From Catenuloplanes niger (GTDB lineage Bacteria > Actinomycetota > Actinomycetes > Mycobacteriales > Micromonosporaceae), in the NCBI RefSeq assembly GCF_031458255.1, contig NZ_JAVDYC010000001.1:3481001-3545000 (forward strand): a stretch of 64,000 bases of DNA. Reading direction: 5' to 3'. Below are positions 8,631-17,026 of this stretch, piece after piece (positions within the stretch are counted from its first letter, which is position 1; each line of letters opens with the position of its first letter). A model generated the notes under the pieces. That model was not told where the DNA came from, made no database searches, and saw only the letters and a program-made list of their open reading frames with translations. A program made the position numbers and the translations under genes.

Positions 8631-8659
8631 GGCGGGCGGAGGGTGACCTTCCGCCCGCC
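8631..8659 (+). terminator. Probable terminator after the PspC operon
   Basis: Inverted repeat GGCGGGCGG (8631-8639) and CCGCCCGCC (8651-8659), extended inward by near-complementary bases. It lies between the end of the PspC operon and the phosphatidylserine decarboxylase gene. It has no U-tract. Confidence 0.6.
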
Positions 8660-8713
8660 GGCCGCGTCCCCGACGGCCGCGACAGCTCAGCCTGCTGCGA
8701 GGAGCACACGCGC

Positions 8714-9943
8714 ATGTCCCAGACCCCAGCGTCCGTCGAGGTCGGAGAGCGGGCCGCCCGCACGCTCACCGCCGAACTGGCCCGTCACTCCGGGCCGAAG
8801 ACCGCGCTGGTGGTCGGCGCGCACGCCGGCTCCCCCGTGCTGCCCGCCGCGTTCGACGCGCTGCTGCCCGGCGACCGGCTCACGCTCGTACCGGCGGAGA
8901 GCTCGTCGGTCCTTGATCTTCGTGACCACGTCGAGGCGCAGGGCGCCTGGATCGCCGAGCGCGTCACCGTGGCCGGCTCCCAGGAGGAGGCCGACCCGGC
9001 CGACGTCGTCGTCGTCGCGGAGCCGCTCACCGGCGGCGCCACCCAGACCCGCGCGATCATCGACGGCCTCACCAAGCTGATCGCCGACGGTGGCGTGCTC
9101 AGCGTCGCCGCGGTCGCGCTGCCCGGCCTGGCCGGCGAGGCGAGCGCCGAGCTCGACCGCCAGTCCGCGCTCTTCGGCGCCGGCACCGACCTGGTGCTGC
9201 GCAACCGGCCGCCGCTGCGCGTGCACCGGCTGCGTTTCACGCCCGCGTCCCCGGCGCTGGCCGCCCGGCTCGCCCCGGCGTACCGCCCGTCCAGCGTGCC
9301 GATGACCCGGACCATGCACATGGACTCCAACGGCGTCGCCGCCGCCGGCATCGCGCTCGGCCTGGCCGCGCTCGCCCGCGTCACCCGGCCCAAGTCCAAG
9401 CTGTGGTGGGTGCCCGCGCTCGCCGCCGCCCCCGCCGCCGCGTTCTTCCGCGACCCGCAGCGCGACATCCCGGACGACGCGTCCGCGATCGTCGCCGCCA
9501 GCGACGGCAAGGTGCTCTCCGTCGAGCGGATCCGCGACGACCGGTTCGGCGACACCGAGTTCCTCCGCATCGCGGTCTTCCTGTCGATCCTGGACGTCCA
9601 CGTCAACCGGACGCCGGTCCCCGGCCGGGTCGCGGACTACTTCGTCACCGACGGCGGTTTCGCCGCGGCCATGAAGCCGGAGGCCGAGCACAACGTCGCC
9701 GCCTACACCGTCCTGGACACCGACCACGGCACCGTCGTCGTCGCCCAGCGCACCGGCCTGATCGCCCGCCGCATCGTGCAGCGTGCCCCCGTCGGCTCCG
9801 TCCTGGCCCGCGGCGAGCGCCTCGGCCTGATCCGCTTCGGCTCGCGCACCGACGTCTACCTGCCGGCGGACTCCGTCGAGCCGCTGGTCGGCATCGGTGA
9901 CCGCGTCGCCGGCGGTTCCAGCGTCATCGCGCGCTGGCTCTGA
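8714..9943 (+). CDS. psd: Phosphatidylserine decarboxylase with an extra N-terminal domain
   Basis: A 409-residue protein. Residues ~200-409 are a short-type (PSD-A) phosphatidylserine decarboxylase that makes phosphatidylethanolamine at the membrane. Conserved pieces are FFRDPQRDIP, FLSILDVHVNRTPVPGRV and the self-cleavage site RFGSR, where Ser377 would become the pyruvoyl group. The first ~190 residues are an additional domain (TALVVGAHAGSPVLPAAFD and later VVVAEPLTGGATQTRAIIDG) that looks like a nucleotide-binding or methyltransferase-like fold without clear catalytic motifs. ATG at 8714 has AGGAG 9 nt upstream. The phosphatidylserine synthase gene lies convergently downstream, behind a shared hairpin. 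Confidence 0.93.
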   Translation: MSQTPASVEVGERAARTLTAELARHSGPKTALVVGAHAGSPVLPAAFDALLPGDRLTLVPAESSSVLDLRDHVEAQGAWIAERVTVAGSQEEADPADVVVVAEPLTGGATQTRAIIDGLTKLIADGGVLSVAAVALPGLAGEASAELDRQSALFGAGTDLVLRNRPPLRVHRLRFTPASPALAARLAPAYRPSSVPMTRTMHMDSNGVAAAGIALGLAALARVTRPKSKLWWVPALAAAPAAAFFRDPQRDIPDDASAIVAASDGKVLSVERIRDDRFGDTEFLRIAVFLSILDVHVNRTPVPGRVADYFVTDGGFAAAMKPEAEHNVAAYTVLDTDHGTVVVAQRTGLIARRIVQRAPVGSVLARGERLGLIRFGSRTDVYLPADSVEPLVGIGDRVAGGSSVIARWL

Positions 9944-10129
9944 ACCCGGCCGTCCCGCTCCGGCGTCCCGCGGCCACGGCGCCCGGGACCCGGCGCCCGG
10001 CCGACGGCGTCTGACGCTCGACCGCATGCGCCCACACTCGACCCGGAGGCGCCCGGCACTCGACCGGGAGGTGCCTCGGCCGGGGTGGGAACCGCAGGAC
10101 CCGAGAACGACCGAACGTGGAACGGCAGA

Positions 10130-10175
10130 AACACCGAAGCCGGCACCGGAGTGATCCGGTGCCGGCTTCGGTGTT
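10130..10175. terminator. Bidirectional terminator between psd and pssA
   Basis: A perfect 20-bp inverted repeat: left arm 10130-10149 starting AACACCGAAGCC, right arm 10156-10175 ending GGCTTCGGTGTT, with a 6-nt loop (agtgat). It sits between convergent genes and serves either strand. There is no strong U-run, as is common in high-GC actinobacteria. Confidence 0.85.
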
Positions 10176-10228
10176 CGGGCCGGGCGGGTGACGCGGTATG
10201 CGCGTCGCCGGCGGGTGAGGCCGCGTCG

Positions 10229-11107
10229 TCAGGCGACGCGGTGCGGGGCGCGGCGGTTGCGGAGCCAGAGGAGCGGGCCGCTGAGCAGGTAGGCGACGAC
10301 GATGAACGCGAACGTCAGCCGTGGGTTCAGCAGCGCGCCCGCGATCGGGATGACCGCCAGCCACGGTGGCAGCCTCAGCAGGCGGGCCAGCTTGGCGTAC
10401 GGGAAGTTGGAGACCATGGCGATCGCGAGCAGCGCGACGCCGGCCACCTGGTACTCGCCGGGGATGGGAAGGCCGATCAGCACGGCGATGGCGAGCACCG
10501 CCGCGGCCATGGTGGTGGGCACGCCGCAGAAGAACCGGCCGTCCTTCGGCGACACGTTGAACCGGGCCAGCCGGATGGCCGCGCACCCGGCGACCAGCGC
10601 GCAGGCGAGCCCGGCCGCGACCGTGGAGACGCTGCCGGCCAGGCTGGCGTAGACGACGATCGGTGCGGCCAGGCCGAACGAGCACATGTCGGCCAGCGAG
10701 TCCATCTGGGCGCCGAACGGGCTGGAGACGCCGAGCTTCCGGGCCAGCGCGCCGTCCAGGCCGTCGAAGAGCACGCAGGCGATCAGGCACAGCGCCGCGG
10801 CCTGCACGTCGTCGCGCATGGCCAGGAAGACCGCGCTGAGGCCGAGGAAGATGCTGGCCAGCGTGCACGCGTTGACGACGGCGAAGGCGATCCGGCGGCG
10901 CATGGTGTGCGCCCCGGGGAGTAGGGACGAGTCGGTCGGGGCGGGCTCGGCGATCGGGGTGGCCTCGGCGATCGAGCGGAGTTCGGCGAGGGTCGGCACG
11001 TCCGACGAGACGGGTAGCGCCTCGGGGAGTGGGTAGGCCACCGGCTGGGGGTGGCTGTCGGAGACGACCAGCGGGCGTTGGTTGGGTCGTCGAAGACCCG
11101 CTCGCAC
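10229..11107 (-). CDS. pssA: CDP-diacylglycerol--serine O-phosphatidyltransferase (phosphatidylserine synthase)
   Basis: A CDP-alcohol phosphatidyltransferase that transfers serine to CDP-diacylglycerol at the membrane. The active-site motif DGx2ARx8Gx3Dx3D is complete (DGLDGALARKLGVSSPFG followed by AQMDSLAD). About seven hydrophobic segments follow. It feeds the decarboxylase psd encoded convergently. The start is uncertain. The frame is open up to a GTG at 11284. The portion from SDSHPQPVAYPLPEALPVSS onward looks protein-like, whereas residues upstream are Arg-rich and resemble non-coding translation. I give the GTG at 11107; GTG 11116 or 11284, or the internal ATG before RRRIAFAVV (~10,902), are alternatives. 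Confidence 0.88.
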   Translation of the reverse strand: MRAGLRRPNQRPLVVSDSHPQPVAYPLPEALPVSSDVPTLAELRSIAEATPIAEPAPTDSSLLPGAHTMRRRIAFAVVNACTLASIFLGLSAVFLAMRDDVQAAALCLIACVLFDGLDGALARKLGVSSPFGAQMDSLADMCSFGLAAPIVVYASLAGSVSTVAAGLACALVAGCAAIRLARFNVSPKDGRFFCGVPTTMAAAVLAIAVLIGLPIPGEYQVAGVALLAIAMVSNFPYAKLARLLRLPPWLAVIPIAGALLNPRLTFAFIVVAYLLSGPLLWLRNRRAPHRVA

Positions 11108-11599
11108 CTGCAGCACCTGCCGGGCGAACGATCCGCTCCGGCGCAGCCCGGCCCACCGGCGGCCGGCCGGGCGGGGGCTGTCTGCGGTACGACGCCGACG
11201 CCAGGGGGCTCTCGGCACTGTCCCTCCATCGCCGGCACTCTGTGCAGTTCGTGCCGGCTTGTCCCTAGGGTCGGCCCAGTGCACCCGGACCGACGTGTGT
11301 CGTCGCCGGTCGCCGTGGTGCGCGGCCAGCGAAAATGGTCGCCGGCCTCGGGTCGTGGGCCGGTGGAGCCGTCACGGCCGCGTCCCCGTGCGGGCATCGG
11401 CCGTTATGCGGCCTACACCATTGCACATGACCCGGCCGTCTGGCGATAGCCAGCAGTTAAACTTTGAGCCGCTTAACGCCCGAAATAACCCAATTGAGCT
11501 GCTGTACCATCTGCGCGGTTTCGTCGTAAATTTCAGCCAGACGTGAGCTGACTCCGCAGTTTACCGGACGGCGTGCGACCGTTCAGACGCACGGGAGCG
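11108..11599. other. Intergenic region with an AT-rich island
   Basis: About 490 bp between pssA and the first Nudix gene, both minus strand. It probably contains the pssA promoter. The part from ~11,440 to 11,570 is clearly lower in GC than the surroundings. It contains a minus-strand open stretch (11457-11582, 41 codons plus stop) without a standard start codon. Its translation includes RLAEIYDETAQMVQQLNWVI. No RNA gene or transposon end is recognised. Confidence 0.5.
11457..11582 (-). pseudogene. Possible gene remnant in an AT-rich island
   Basis: Minus-strand open frame of 41 residues ending in TAA at 11457. The C-terminal part (SRLAEIYDETAQMVQQLNWV, then ISGVKRLKV) has a helical, protein-like composition and uses codons such as AAT, GTT, ATT and TAC that are rare in the flanking genes. 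An in-frame TGA at 11583-11585 and the lack of ATG/GTG upstream mean no complete gene is visible. It may be the tail of a transferred and decayed gene, or chance. Low confidence. Confidence 0.25.
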
Positions 11600-12562
11600 T
11601 CAGCGGCGTGGAGTGGGCGCCGTCCGGCTCTGACCACGCAGCCACTCCAGCGCGGCCTGGGCGACGTCGGAGAGCGCCAGCGTGCGCGCCTCCGCCACGC
11701 CGAACCAGCGCGCCTCCGCCGTGGACCCGCCGGCCGCCTCCGTCACCACCGGCGCCGTCGGCTCGTCCACCACCGCGGTGAACGTGACGCGCACGGAGTG
11801 CCAGTCGATCGGGTACCCCTCCGGCCCACGCGCGGCCGGGTTGCGGCGGTGCGAGACGCGCAGCAGGCCGGTGATGCGGCCGTGCTGGCCCGCCTCCTCG
11901 ACCAGCTCGCGGAGGAAGCCGGTGTCGGGCTGTTCACCGAAATCGGTGCCGCCGCCGGGCAGGTGCCAGCGGCCGGCGCCCGGGTACGCACCGGCGATCT
12001 TCGTCAGCAGCACCCGCCCCGCCGGGTCGGTCACCAGACCGTAGGCGGCGAACCGCTGCCCCCGTGGCCCGGCGGCCGGCGCCGCCACCGTCTCCGGCAG
12101 CTCGACCCGCGCCGCGGTCCGCAGCGTCTCCTCGACCAGCCCGGGATTCGCCGGTACGCCGAGCAGCCGCGCGGTGAACGGCATCAGCGGCAGCGTGCCG
12201 AGCTCGGCCCGGTCGACCCAGCGGACCTGGTCGGTCGAGCCGCCCGGCTCCTGCCGCAGATCGCCGCCCGCCGTCGCCACCTCGAAGATCACCCGATCGT
12301 GGTGCAGCAGGACCGCACGGAACGGCAGCGGCCCGACGTCGGCGAGCACCGCATGCGGGTCGGTGACCCGGACGGTCAGGCCGGTCTCCTCGGCGAACGC
12401 GCGCACGACCGCCCACTCCGGGTGCTCGCCGTGCTTCAGCTCGCCGCCCGGGATCTGCCAGACCCCGGGCATGTCGGAGAACGCGGACGCCCGGGTCAGC
12501 AGGACCCGGCCGCCCTCGTCGCGGCATATGCCGTGTGCGGCTATCCGTCTCGTCTGGTCCAC
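11600..12562 (-). CDS. Double Nudix-domain hydrolase (copy 1)
   Basis: A 320-residue protein made of two Nudix domains in tandem (~3-140 and ~165-305). Nudix enzymes hydrolyse nucleoside diphosphates linked to another moiety, often to clean oxidised nucleotides. The first Nudix box is GGELKHGEHPEWAVVRAFAE followed by ETGL, with Ala where the RE glutamate should be. The second, GGGTDFGEQPDTGFLRELVE followed by EAG, keeps the metal-binding glutamates. So only the C-terminal domain looks fully catalytic. The second domain is followed by PEGYPIDWHSVRVTF and a typical ending EARWFGVAEA. It is a paralogue of the next gene on the same strand, 19 bp away, and the two are probably co-transcribed. Substrate unknown. 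Confidence 0.88.
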   Translation of the reverse strand: MDQTRRIAAHGICRDEGGRVLLTRASAFSDMPGVWQIPGGELKHGEHPEWAVVRAFAEETGLTVRVTDPHAVLADVGPLPFRAVLLHHDRVIFEVATAGGDLRQEPGGSTDQVRWVDRAELGTLPLMPFTARLLGVPANPGLVEETLRTAARVELPETVAAPAAGPRGQRFAAYGLVTDPAGRVLLTKIAGAYPGAGRWHLPGGGTDFGEQPDTGFLRELVEEAGQHGRITGLLRVSHRRNPAARGPEGYPIDWHSVRVTFTAVVDEPTAPVVTEAAGGSTAEARWFGVAEARTLALSDVAQAALEWLRGQSRTAPTPRR

Positions 12563-12581
12563 CCGACCAAGATTAATTGCG

Positions 12582-13529
12582 TCAGGACAGTTTGGCCGCC
12601 CGCATGGCTTCGACGGTCACCTCGGTCAGCTCCGACTCGGCCAGCGCGGCCACCTCGGCCATCGTGAACCAGCGGACGTCGTCCGTGGACCCGCCCACGT
12701 CGTGGATGGTCGGCGGGCACGGCCGGTCGACCGCGACGCGGTAGAACGCGCGCACGCCGTGCCAGTCGATCGGATAGCCCTCCGGGCCGAGCGAGGCCGG
12801 GTCGCGGTGGCTGGCCACGCCGAGCAACTCGACGATGTCGCCGGGCTGCCCGGTCTCCTCCAGCAGCTCGCGGAGCAGCGCGGTGCCGGGCTGCTCGCCG
12901 TAGTCGGTGCCGCCGCCGGGCAGGTGCCAGCAGCCGCCGCCCGGGTAGTTGGCCGCGATCCGGGTGAGCAGGATCCGGCCGTCCGGGTCGGTGGCGACCG
13001 CGTACGCCGCGAACCGCTGCGCCCGGTGCAGGCCGTCCGGCCCCGGGTACGCGTAGAACGACGGGAAGTCCGGTGCCTCGTCCGGCCGCAGGTCCATCGA
13101 GGCGGACGTCAACCCGAGCGCGGTGGCCGCGAACGGGCGCAGCGGCAGCGCGGCCGCCTCCTCGCGGGTGAACCAGCGGGCCAGGTCGGTGGGCTGGCCG
13201 ACCCGGTCGATCAGCGAACCGCCCCGGACGGAGACGGTGTAGATCAGCCGGTCCGTGTGGATCGTGATGCCCCGGTGCGGGAGCGCACGCATGTCCGCCA
13301 CCACGTCCTGCAGGCCGGAGACCGCGACCGAGAGCCCGGTCTCGGCGGCGGTCTCGCGGACCACCGTGTCGTTCGGGTTCTCGCCGTGGTCGACGGCGCC
13401 GCCGGGGAGGGACCAGGCGCCGGGTGTGCCGGAGCGTGGGCTCGCCCGGACCAGCAGGACGCGGCCGTCGGGGTCGGTACAGAGTGCGTATGCCGCGATC
13501 CTGCGAAGCGGCTCGAGCGCGGGTGTCAC
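12582..13529 (-). CDS. Double Nudix-domain hydrolase (copy 2)
   Basis: A 315-residue tandem Nudix protein with the same layout as its neighbour. Box 1 is GGAVDHGENPNDTVVRETAA then ETG, with one of the paired glutamates replaced by Ala. Box 2 is GGGTDYGEQPGTALLRELLE then ETG, and is intact. The segments RFAAYAVATDPDGRILLTRI and EGYPIDWHGVR closely match copy 1, so the pair arose by gene duplication after the two domains had fused. The start is GTG at 13529. It lies downstream of guaA on the same strand. A nucleotide-pool or signalling-nucleotide role is possible but not shown. Confidence 0.87.
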   Translation of the reverse strand: MTPALEPLRRIAAYALCTDPDGRVLLVRASPRSGTPGAWSLPGGAVDHGENPNDTVVRETAAETGLSVAVSGLQDVVADMRALPHRGITIHTDRLIYTVSVRGGSLIDRVGQPTDLARWFTREEAAALPLRPFAATALGLTSASMDLRPDEAPDFPSFYAYPGPDGLHRAQRFAAYAVATDPDGRILLTRIAANYPGGGCWHLPGGGTDYGEQPGTALLRELLEETGQPGDIVELLGVASHRDPASLGPEGYPIDWHGVRAFYRVAVDRPCPPTIHDVGGSTDDVRWFTMAEVAALAESELTEVTVEAMRAAKLS

Positions 13530-13657
13530 GCCGTCACATTGTTCTCGCGCTTTGTAACCCGCCCGTGAACTCTGTCGGATGGGTGACAGTTGAACCGGTC
13601 AAAAGCACACGCGCGGAGGACATTGCCCGATTTGCCCGCCCCACATCAGCGGACGAA

Positions 13658-15211
13658 TTACTCCCACTCGATGGTGCCCGGCGGCTTGCTCGTCACGTCC
13701 AGGACAACTCGGTTGATCTCCGCGACCTCGTTCGTGATCCGGTTGGAGATCTTGGCGAGCAGGTCGAACGGCAGCCGGGACCAGTCCGCGGTCATCGCGT
13801 CCTCGCTGGAGACCGGGCGCAGCACCACCGGGTGCCCGTACGTCCGCCCGTCGCCCTGCACGCCCACGCTGCGCACGTCGGCCAGCAGCACCACCGGGAA
13901 CTGCCACACGCTGCGGTCCAGACCGGCCGCGGTCAGCTCCTCGCGCGCGATGAGATCGGCCTGGCGCAGCACGTCCAGCCGCTCGCGGGAGACCGCACCG
14001 ATGATCCGGATCGCCAGGCCCGGGCCCGGGAACGGGTGCCGCTGGACCATCTCCTCCGGCAGCCCCAGCTGGGCGCCGAGCGCGCGCACCTCGTCCTTGA
14101 ACAGCGTGCGCAGCGGCTCGATCAGCGAGAACTGCAGGTCGTCCGGGAGGCCGCCGACGTTGTGGTGGGACTTGATGTTCGCGGTGCCGGTGCCGCCGCC
14201 GGACTCGACCACGTCCGGGTAGAGCGTGCCCTGCACCAGGAACTCGACGTCGCGCTCCGCGTCGACCTCGCGCGCCGCGGCCTCGAAGACGCGGATGAAC
14301 TCGCGGCCGATGATCTTGCGCTTCTGCTCCGGGTCGGTCACGCCGTCCAGCGCGCCGAGGAAGCGCTCGGACGCGTCGACGACCTTGAGCCGGATGCCGG
14401 TGGCGGCGACGTAGTCCTTCTCCACCTGCTCGGCCTCGCCGGACCGCAGCAGGCCGTGGTCGACGAAGATGCAGGTCAGCTGGTCGCCGACGGCCCGGTG
14501 CACGAGCGCGGCGGCCACCGCGGAGTCGACGCCGCCGGAGAGGCCGCAGATGACCTGCTTGTCGCCGACCTTCTCGCGGATCACCGCGACCTGCTCGTCG
14601 ATGATGTTGGCGGACGTCCAGGTCGGCGAGATGCCGGCGATGTCGTACAGGAAGCGGGTCAGCATGGTCTGGCCCTGCTCGGTGTGCAGCACCTCCGGGT
14701 GGAACTGCACGCCGGCCCGCTTGGCCAGCAGGTTCTCGAACGCGGCGACCGGCGCGCCCGGCGAGGACGCGGTGACCGAGAAGCCGGCCGGGGCCTCGAC
14801 GACCGAGTCGCCGTGGCTCATCCAGACCGGCAGGTCGGCGGGGAGCTCGCGGAGCAGCACGCCCGGGTCCGCGGCCGGGGTCAGCGAGGTGCGGCCGTAC
14901 TCCCGGGCGCCGGTGTGCGCGACCGTGCCGCCGAGCGACTGGGCCATCGCCTGGAAGCCGTAGCAGATGCCGAAGACCGGCACGTCCGTGTCCAGCACGC
15001 CCGCGTCGAGCTGCGGGGCGCCGGGCTCGTAGACGCTGGACGGGCCGCCGGACAGGATGATCGCGGCCGGGTTCTTCGCCAGCATCTCGGCGACCGGCAT
15101 CGAGTGCGGGACGATCTCGGAGTAGACGTTCGCCTCGCGCACCCGGCGGGCGATCAGCTGGGCGTACTGGGCCCCGAAGTCGACGACCAGGACCGGGCGC
15201 GGTGTGCTCAT
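13658..15211 (-). CDS. guaA: GMP synthase (glutamine-hydrolysing)
   Basis: A 517-residue cytoplasmic enzyme that converts XMP to GMP with ATP and glutamine, the last step of guanine nucleotide synthesis. The N-terminal class I glutamine amidotransferase has the nucleophile in [13 protein letters not shown] and the HGDSV motif. The ATP-pyrophosphatase domain has the P-loop [16 protein letters not shown]. The C-terminal dimerisation domain ends in KPPGTIEWE, as in all GuaA proteins. ATG at 15211 ([20 protein letters not shown]) is the family start, although the frame stays open far upstream over the protease gene. guaB and guaB3 lie ~10 kb away on the same strand. Confidence 0.98.
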   Translation of the reverse strand: MSTPRPVLVVDFGAQYAQLIARRVREANVYSEIVPHSMPVAEMLAKNPAAIILSGGPSSVYEPGAPQLDAGVLDTDVPVFGICYGFQAMAQSLGGTVAHTGAREYGRTSLTPAADPGVLLRELPADLPVWMSHGDSVVEAPAGFSVTASSPGAPVAAFENLLAKRAGVQFHPEVLHTEQGQTMLTRFLYDIAGISPTWTSANIIDEQVAVIREKVGDKQVICGLSGGVDSAVAAALVHRAVGDQLTCIFVDHGLLRSGEAEQVEKDYVAATGIRLKVVDASERFLGALDGVTDPEQKRKIIGREFIRVFEAAAREVDAERDVEFLVQGTLYPDVVESGGGTGTANIKSHHNVGGLPDDLQFSLIEPLRTLFKDEVRALGAQLGLPEEMVQRHPFPGPGLAIRIIGAVSRERLDVLRQADLIAREELTAAGLDRSVWQFPVVLLADVRSVGVQGDGRTYGHPVVLRPVSSEDAMTADWSRLPFDLLAKISNRITNEVAEINRVVLDVTSKPPGTIEWE

Positions 15212-15229
15212 GTCCGGGAAGAATACCGA

Positions 15230-15259
15230 GGGGCCCGGACGCGTTCGCGCCCGAGCCCC
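15230..15259 (-). terminator. Hairpin between protease gene and guaA
   Basis: GGGGC (15230-15234) pairs with GCCCC (15255-15259), with an inner CGCG-tt-CGCG stem. It lies 14 bp beyond the protease stop and upstream of the guaA start. It is probably an imperfect terminator for the protease transcript. Confidence 0.45.
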
Positions 15260-15273
15260 CTGATCAAGAACCG

Positions 15274-16962
15274 CTATCGCTTGTACGTGTACGTCGGCGA
15301 GTGCGAGACGTTGCCGAGCGTGTCGTACGCCCGGATCCGTACCGTGAACTTCTTGCCGTACTTCGCCGTTTTGATCTTGAAGGACGTGCCCGACCCGGCG
15401 ACCTTGCCGTTGACCAGCAGCTCGACCGTGCGGACGCCACGCTTGTCGGACGCCGCGACGGTGACGGTGACGGTCTTGCGCACCTTCGAGCCGCTCTTCG
15501 GCGCGGTGACGGTCAGCGCCGGCCCGCGGTTGTCCGCCTCGACCCGGCGGGCCGCGGTGGTGGCGCGCCCGGTCCAGTCGACCGCGCGGACCGCGACGTC
15601 GACGAGCCCGTGGTACGCGGCGGAGTTCCACCGGAACGCGTACGGCGCGTCCCGGTCCACGCCCACGACCGTGCCGTTCACCACCAGCTCCGCCCGGTCC
15701 AGCCCGGTGTTGTCGGTCGCGGCCGCGGTCACGGTCGTGGTGCCGTGCACCAGCGTGCCGGCCGCCGGCGCGCCGAGCGAGACGGCCGGCGCCGCGGTGT
15801 CGGTGACCGCCCAGACCGCGCGGCCCGCGTTGATCCGGCCGTACCGCACCCAGCCGAGCTTCGTGGCGCTGAGCGACAGCACGGTGCCCAGGTACGCGCC
15901 GCTGACCGCCGGCGCGCGCGACTGCATCAGCGCGGCCACGCCGGCCACCAGCGGCGTCGCGGACGAGGTGCCGCAGAACTCGACGTAGCCGCGGCTCAGG
16001 TGGTCCTGCGCCACGTTGCAGCCCGGCGCCGCGATGTCCACCCAGCCCGTGCCGTAGTTGGACCACGAGTAGCGGCCGTCACCGGTGGTCGAGCCGCCGA
16101 CCGAGAGCACCTGCGGGATCGCGGCCGGGTACTGCCGCACGGGCGTGTTCTCGTTGCCGGCCGCCGCGATGACCAGCGAGCCGCGGTCCGTGGCGTACTG
16201 CACGGCCGTGTTCAGCAGCGGTGACGACGCGCCGCCGGCCAGCGACATGTTGATCACCTTTGCGCCCTGGTCGGCCGCGAACCGGATGCCCTTGGCGATC
16301 GACAGGTAGTCGCCGGAGCCCTTCTCGTCGAGCACCTTCACCGGGAGGATCCGGCAGTCCCAGCAGACGCCGGCCATGCCGCTGCCGTCGTCGCCGCGGC
16401 CGGCGATCACGCTGGCCACCGCGGTGCCGTGCCCCTCGTCGTCGGCCGGGTTCGCGTCGTCGTTGATGAAGTCGTAGCCGGGCAGCACCCGGCCGGCCAG
16501 GTCGCTGACCGGGTTGACGCCGGTGTCCAGCACCGCGACCGTGACCGGGTCGCCGGTCGTCATGCCCCAGGCCCCGGGCACGTTGACCTTCCGCAGGCCC
16601 CACTGCTCGGACCAGAACGGGTCGTTCGGCGTCACGTCGGCCTTGGCGGCGACGTGATTGCGGTCCACAAACGCGACGGCGGGGTCGCGGCGCAGCAGCG
16701 CGACGGCCTCGTCCGCGTGCCGCGCGGGCACCTCGGCCATGACCGCGCCGGCCTCGCGGGCCGCGTCGTCGACCACCCGCACGCCACCGGCGTCGTCCGC
16801 CGCGGCCAGCGCGTCGTCCGCCGAGGCGCCGGGAACGAGGCCGACCACCAGCTCGACCGGGGTGCCGGGATCGGCGGACGCGGGCGCGGACAGGCCCACG
16901 CCGGCGGCGACCGCCATCACCAGCGCGACGGTCATCCGCCGCTGATTGACAAGCTTGCGCAC
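15274..16962 (-). CDS. Secreted subtilisin-like serine protease (S8) with C-terminal Ig-like domains
   Basis: A 562-residue exported protease. A signal peptide ([20 protein letters not shown]) is followed by an inhibitor-type propeptide (~30-110). The S8 catalytic domain has Asp146 ([10 protein letters not shown]), His178 ([16 protein letters not shown]) and Ser333 ([16 protein letters not shown]), with the oxyanion Asn in IAAAGNEN. The last ~180 residues form two bacterial Ig-like repeats ([20 protein letters not shown] and [20 protein letters not shown]). A paired-Cys segment [10 protein letters not shown] sits near the substrate cleft. GTG at 16962 has GGTGA 7 nt upstream; a GTG at 16989 is possible. 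It acts outside the cell on unknown proteins. No neighbouring substrate is evident. Confidence 0.94.
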   Translation of the reverse strand: MRKLVNQRRMTVALVMAVAAGVGLSAPASADPGTPVELVVGLVPGASADDALAAADDAGGVRVVDDAAREAGAVMAEVPARHADEAVALLRRDPAVAFVDRNHVAAKADVTPNDPFWSEQWGLRKVNVPGAWGMTTGDPVTVAVLDTGVNPVSDLAGRVLPGYDFINDDANPADDEGHGTAVASVIAGRGDDGSGMAGVCWDCRILPVKVLDEKGSGDYLSIAKGIRFAADQGAKVINMSLAGGASSPLLNTAVQYATDRGSLVIAAAGNENTPVRQYPAAIPQVLSVGGSTTGDGRYSWSNYGTGWVDIAAPGCNVAQDHLSRGYVEFCGTSSATPLVAGVAALMQSRAPAVSGAYLGTVLSLSATKLGWVRYGRINAGRAVWAVTDTAAPAVSLGAPAAGTLVHGTTTVTAAATDNTGLDRAELVVNGTVVGVDRDAPYAFRWNSAAYHGLVDVAVRAVDWTGRATTAARRVEADNRGPALTVTAPKSGSKVRKTVTVTVAASDKRGVRTVELLVNGKVAGSGTSFKIKTAKYGKKFTVRIRAYDTLGNVSHSPTYTYKR

Positions 16963-17026
16963 CTGAATTTCACCGTTCCTCGGGGACACGCGACGCCGAG
17001 AACCGTAAAAATCCGGAATATGATGA

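Noticed and set aside
12174-15988. Very long plus-strand open frames over the Nudix and guaA genes
   Set aside because: They are antisense shadows of well-supported minus-strand genes, Arg/Ala-rich, without domains.
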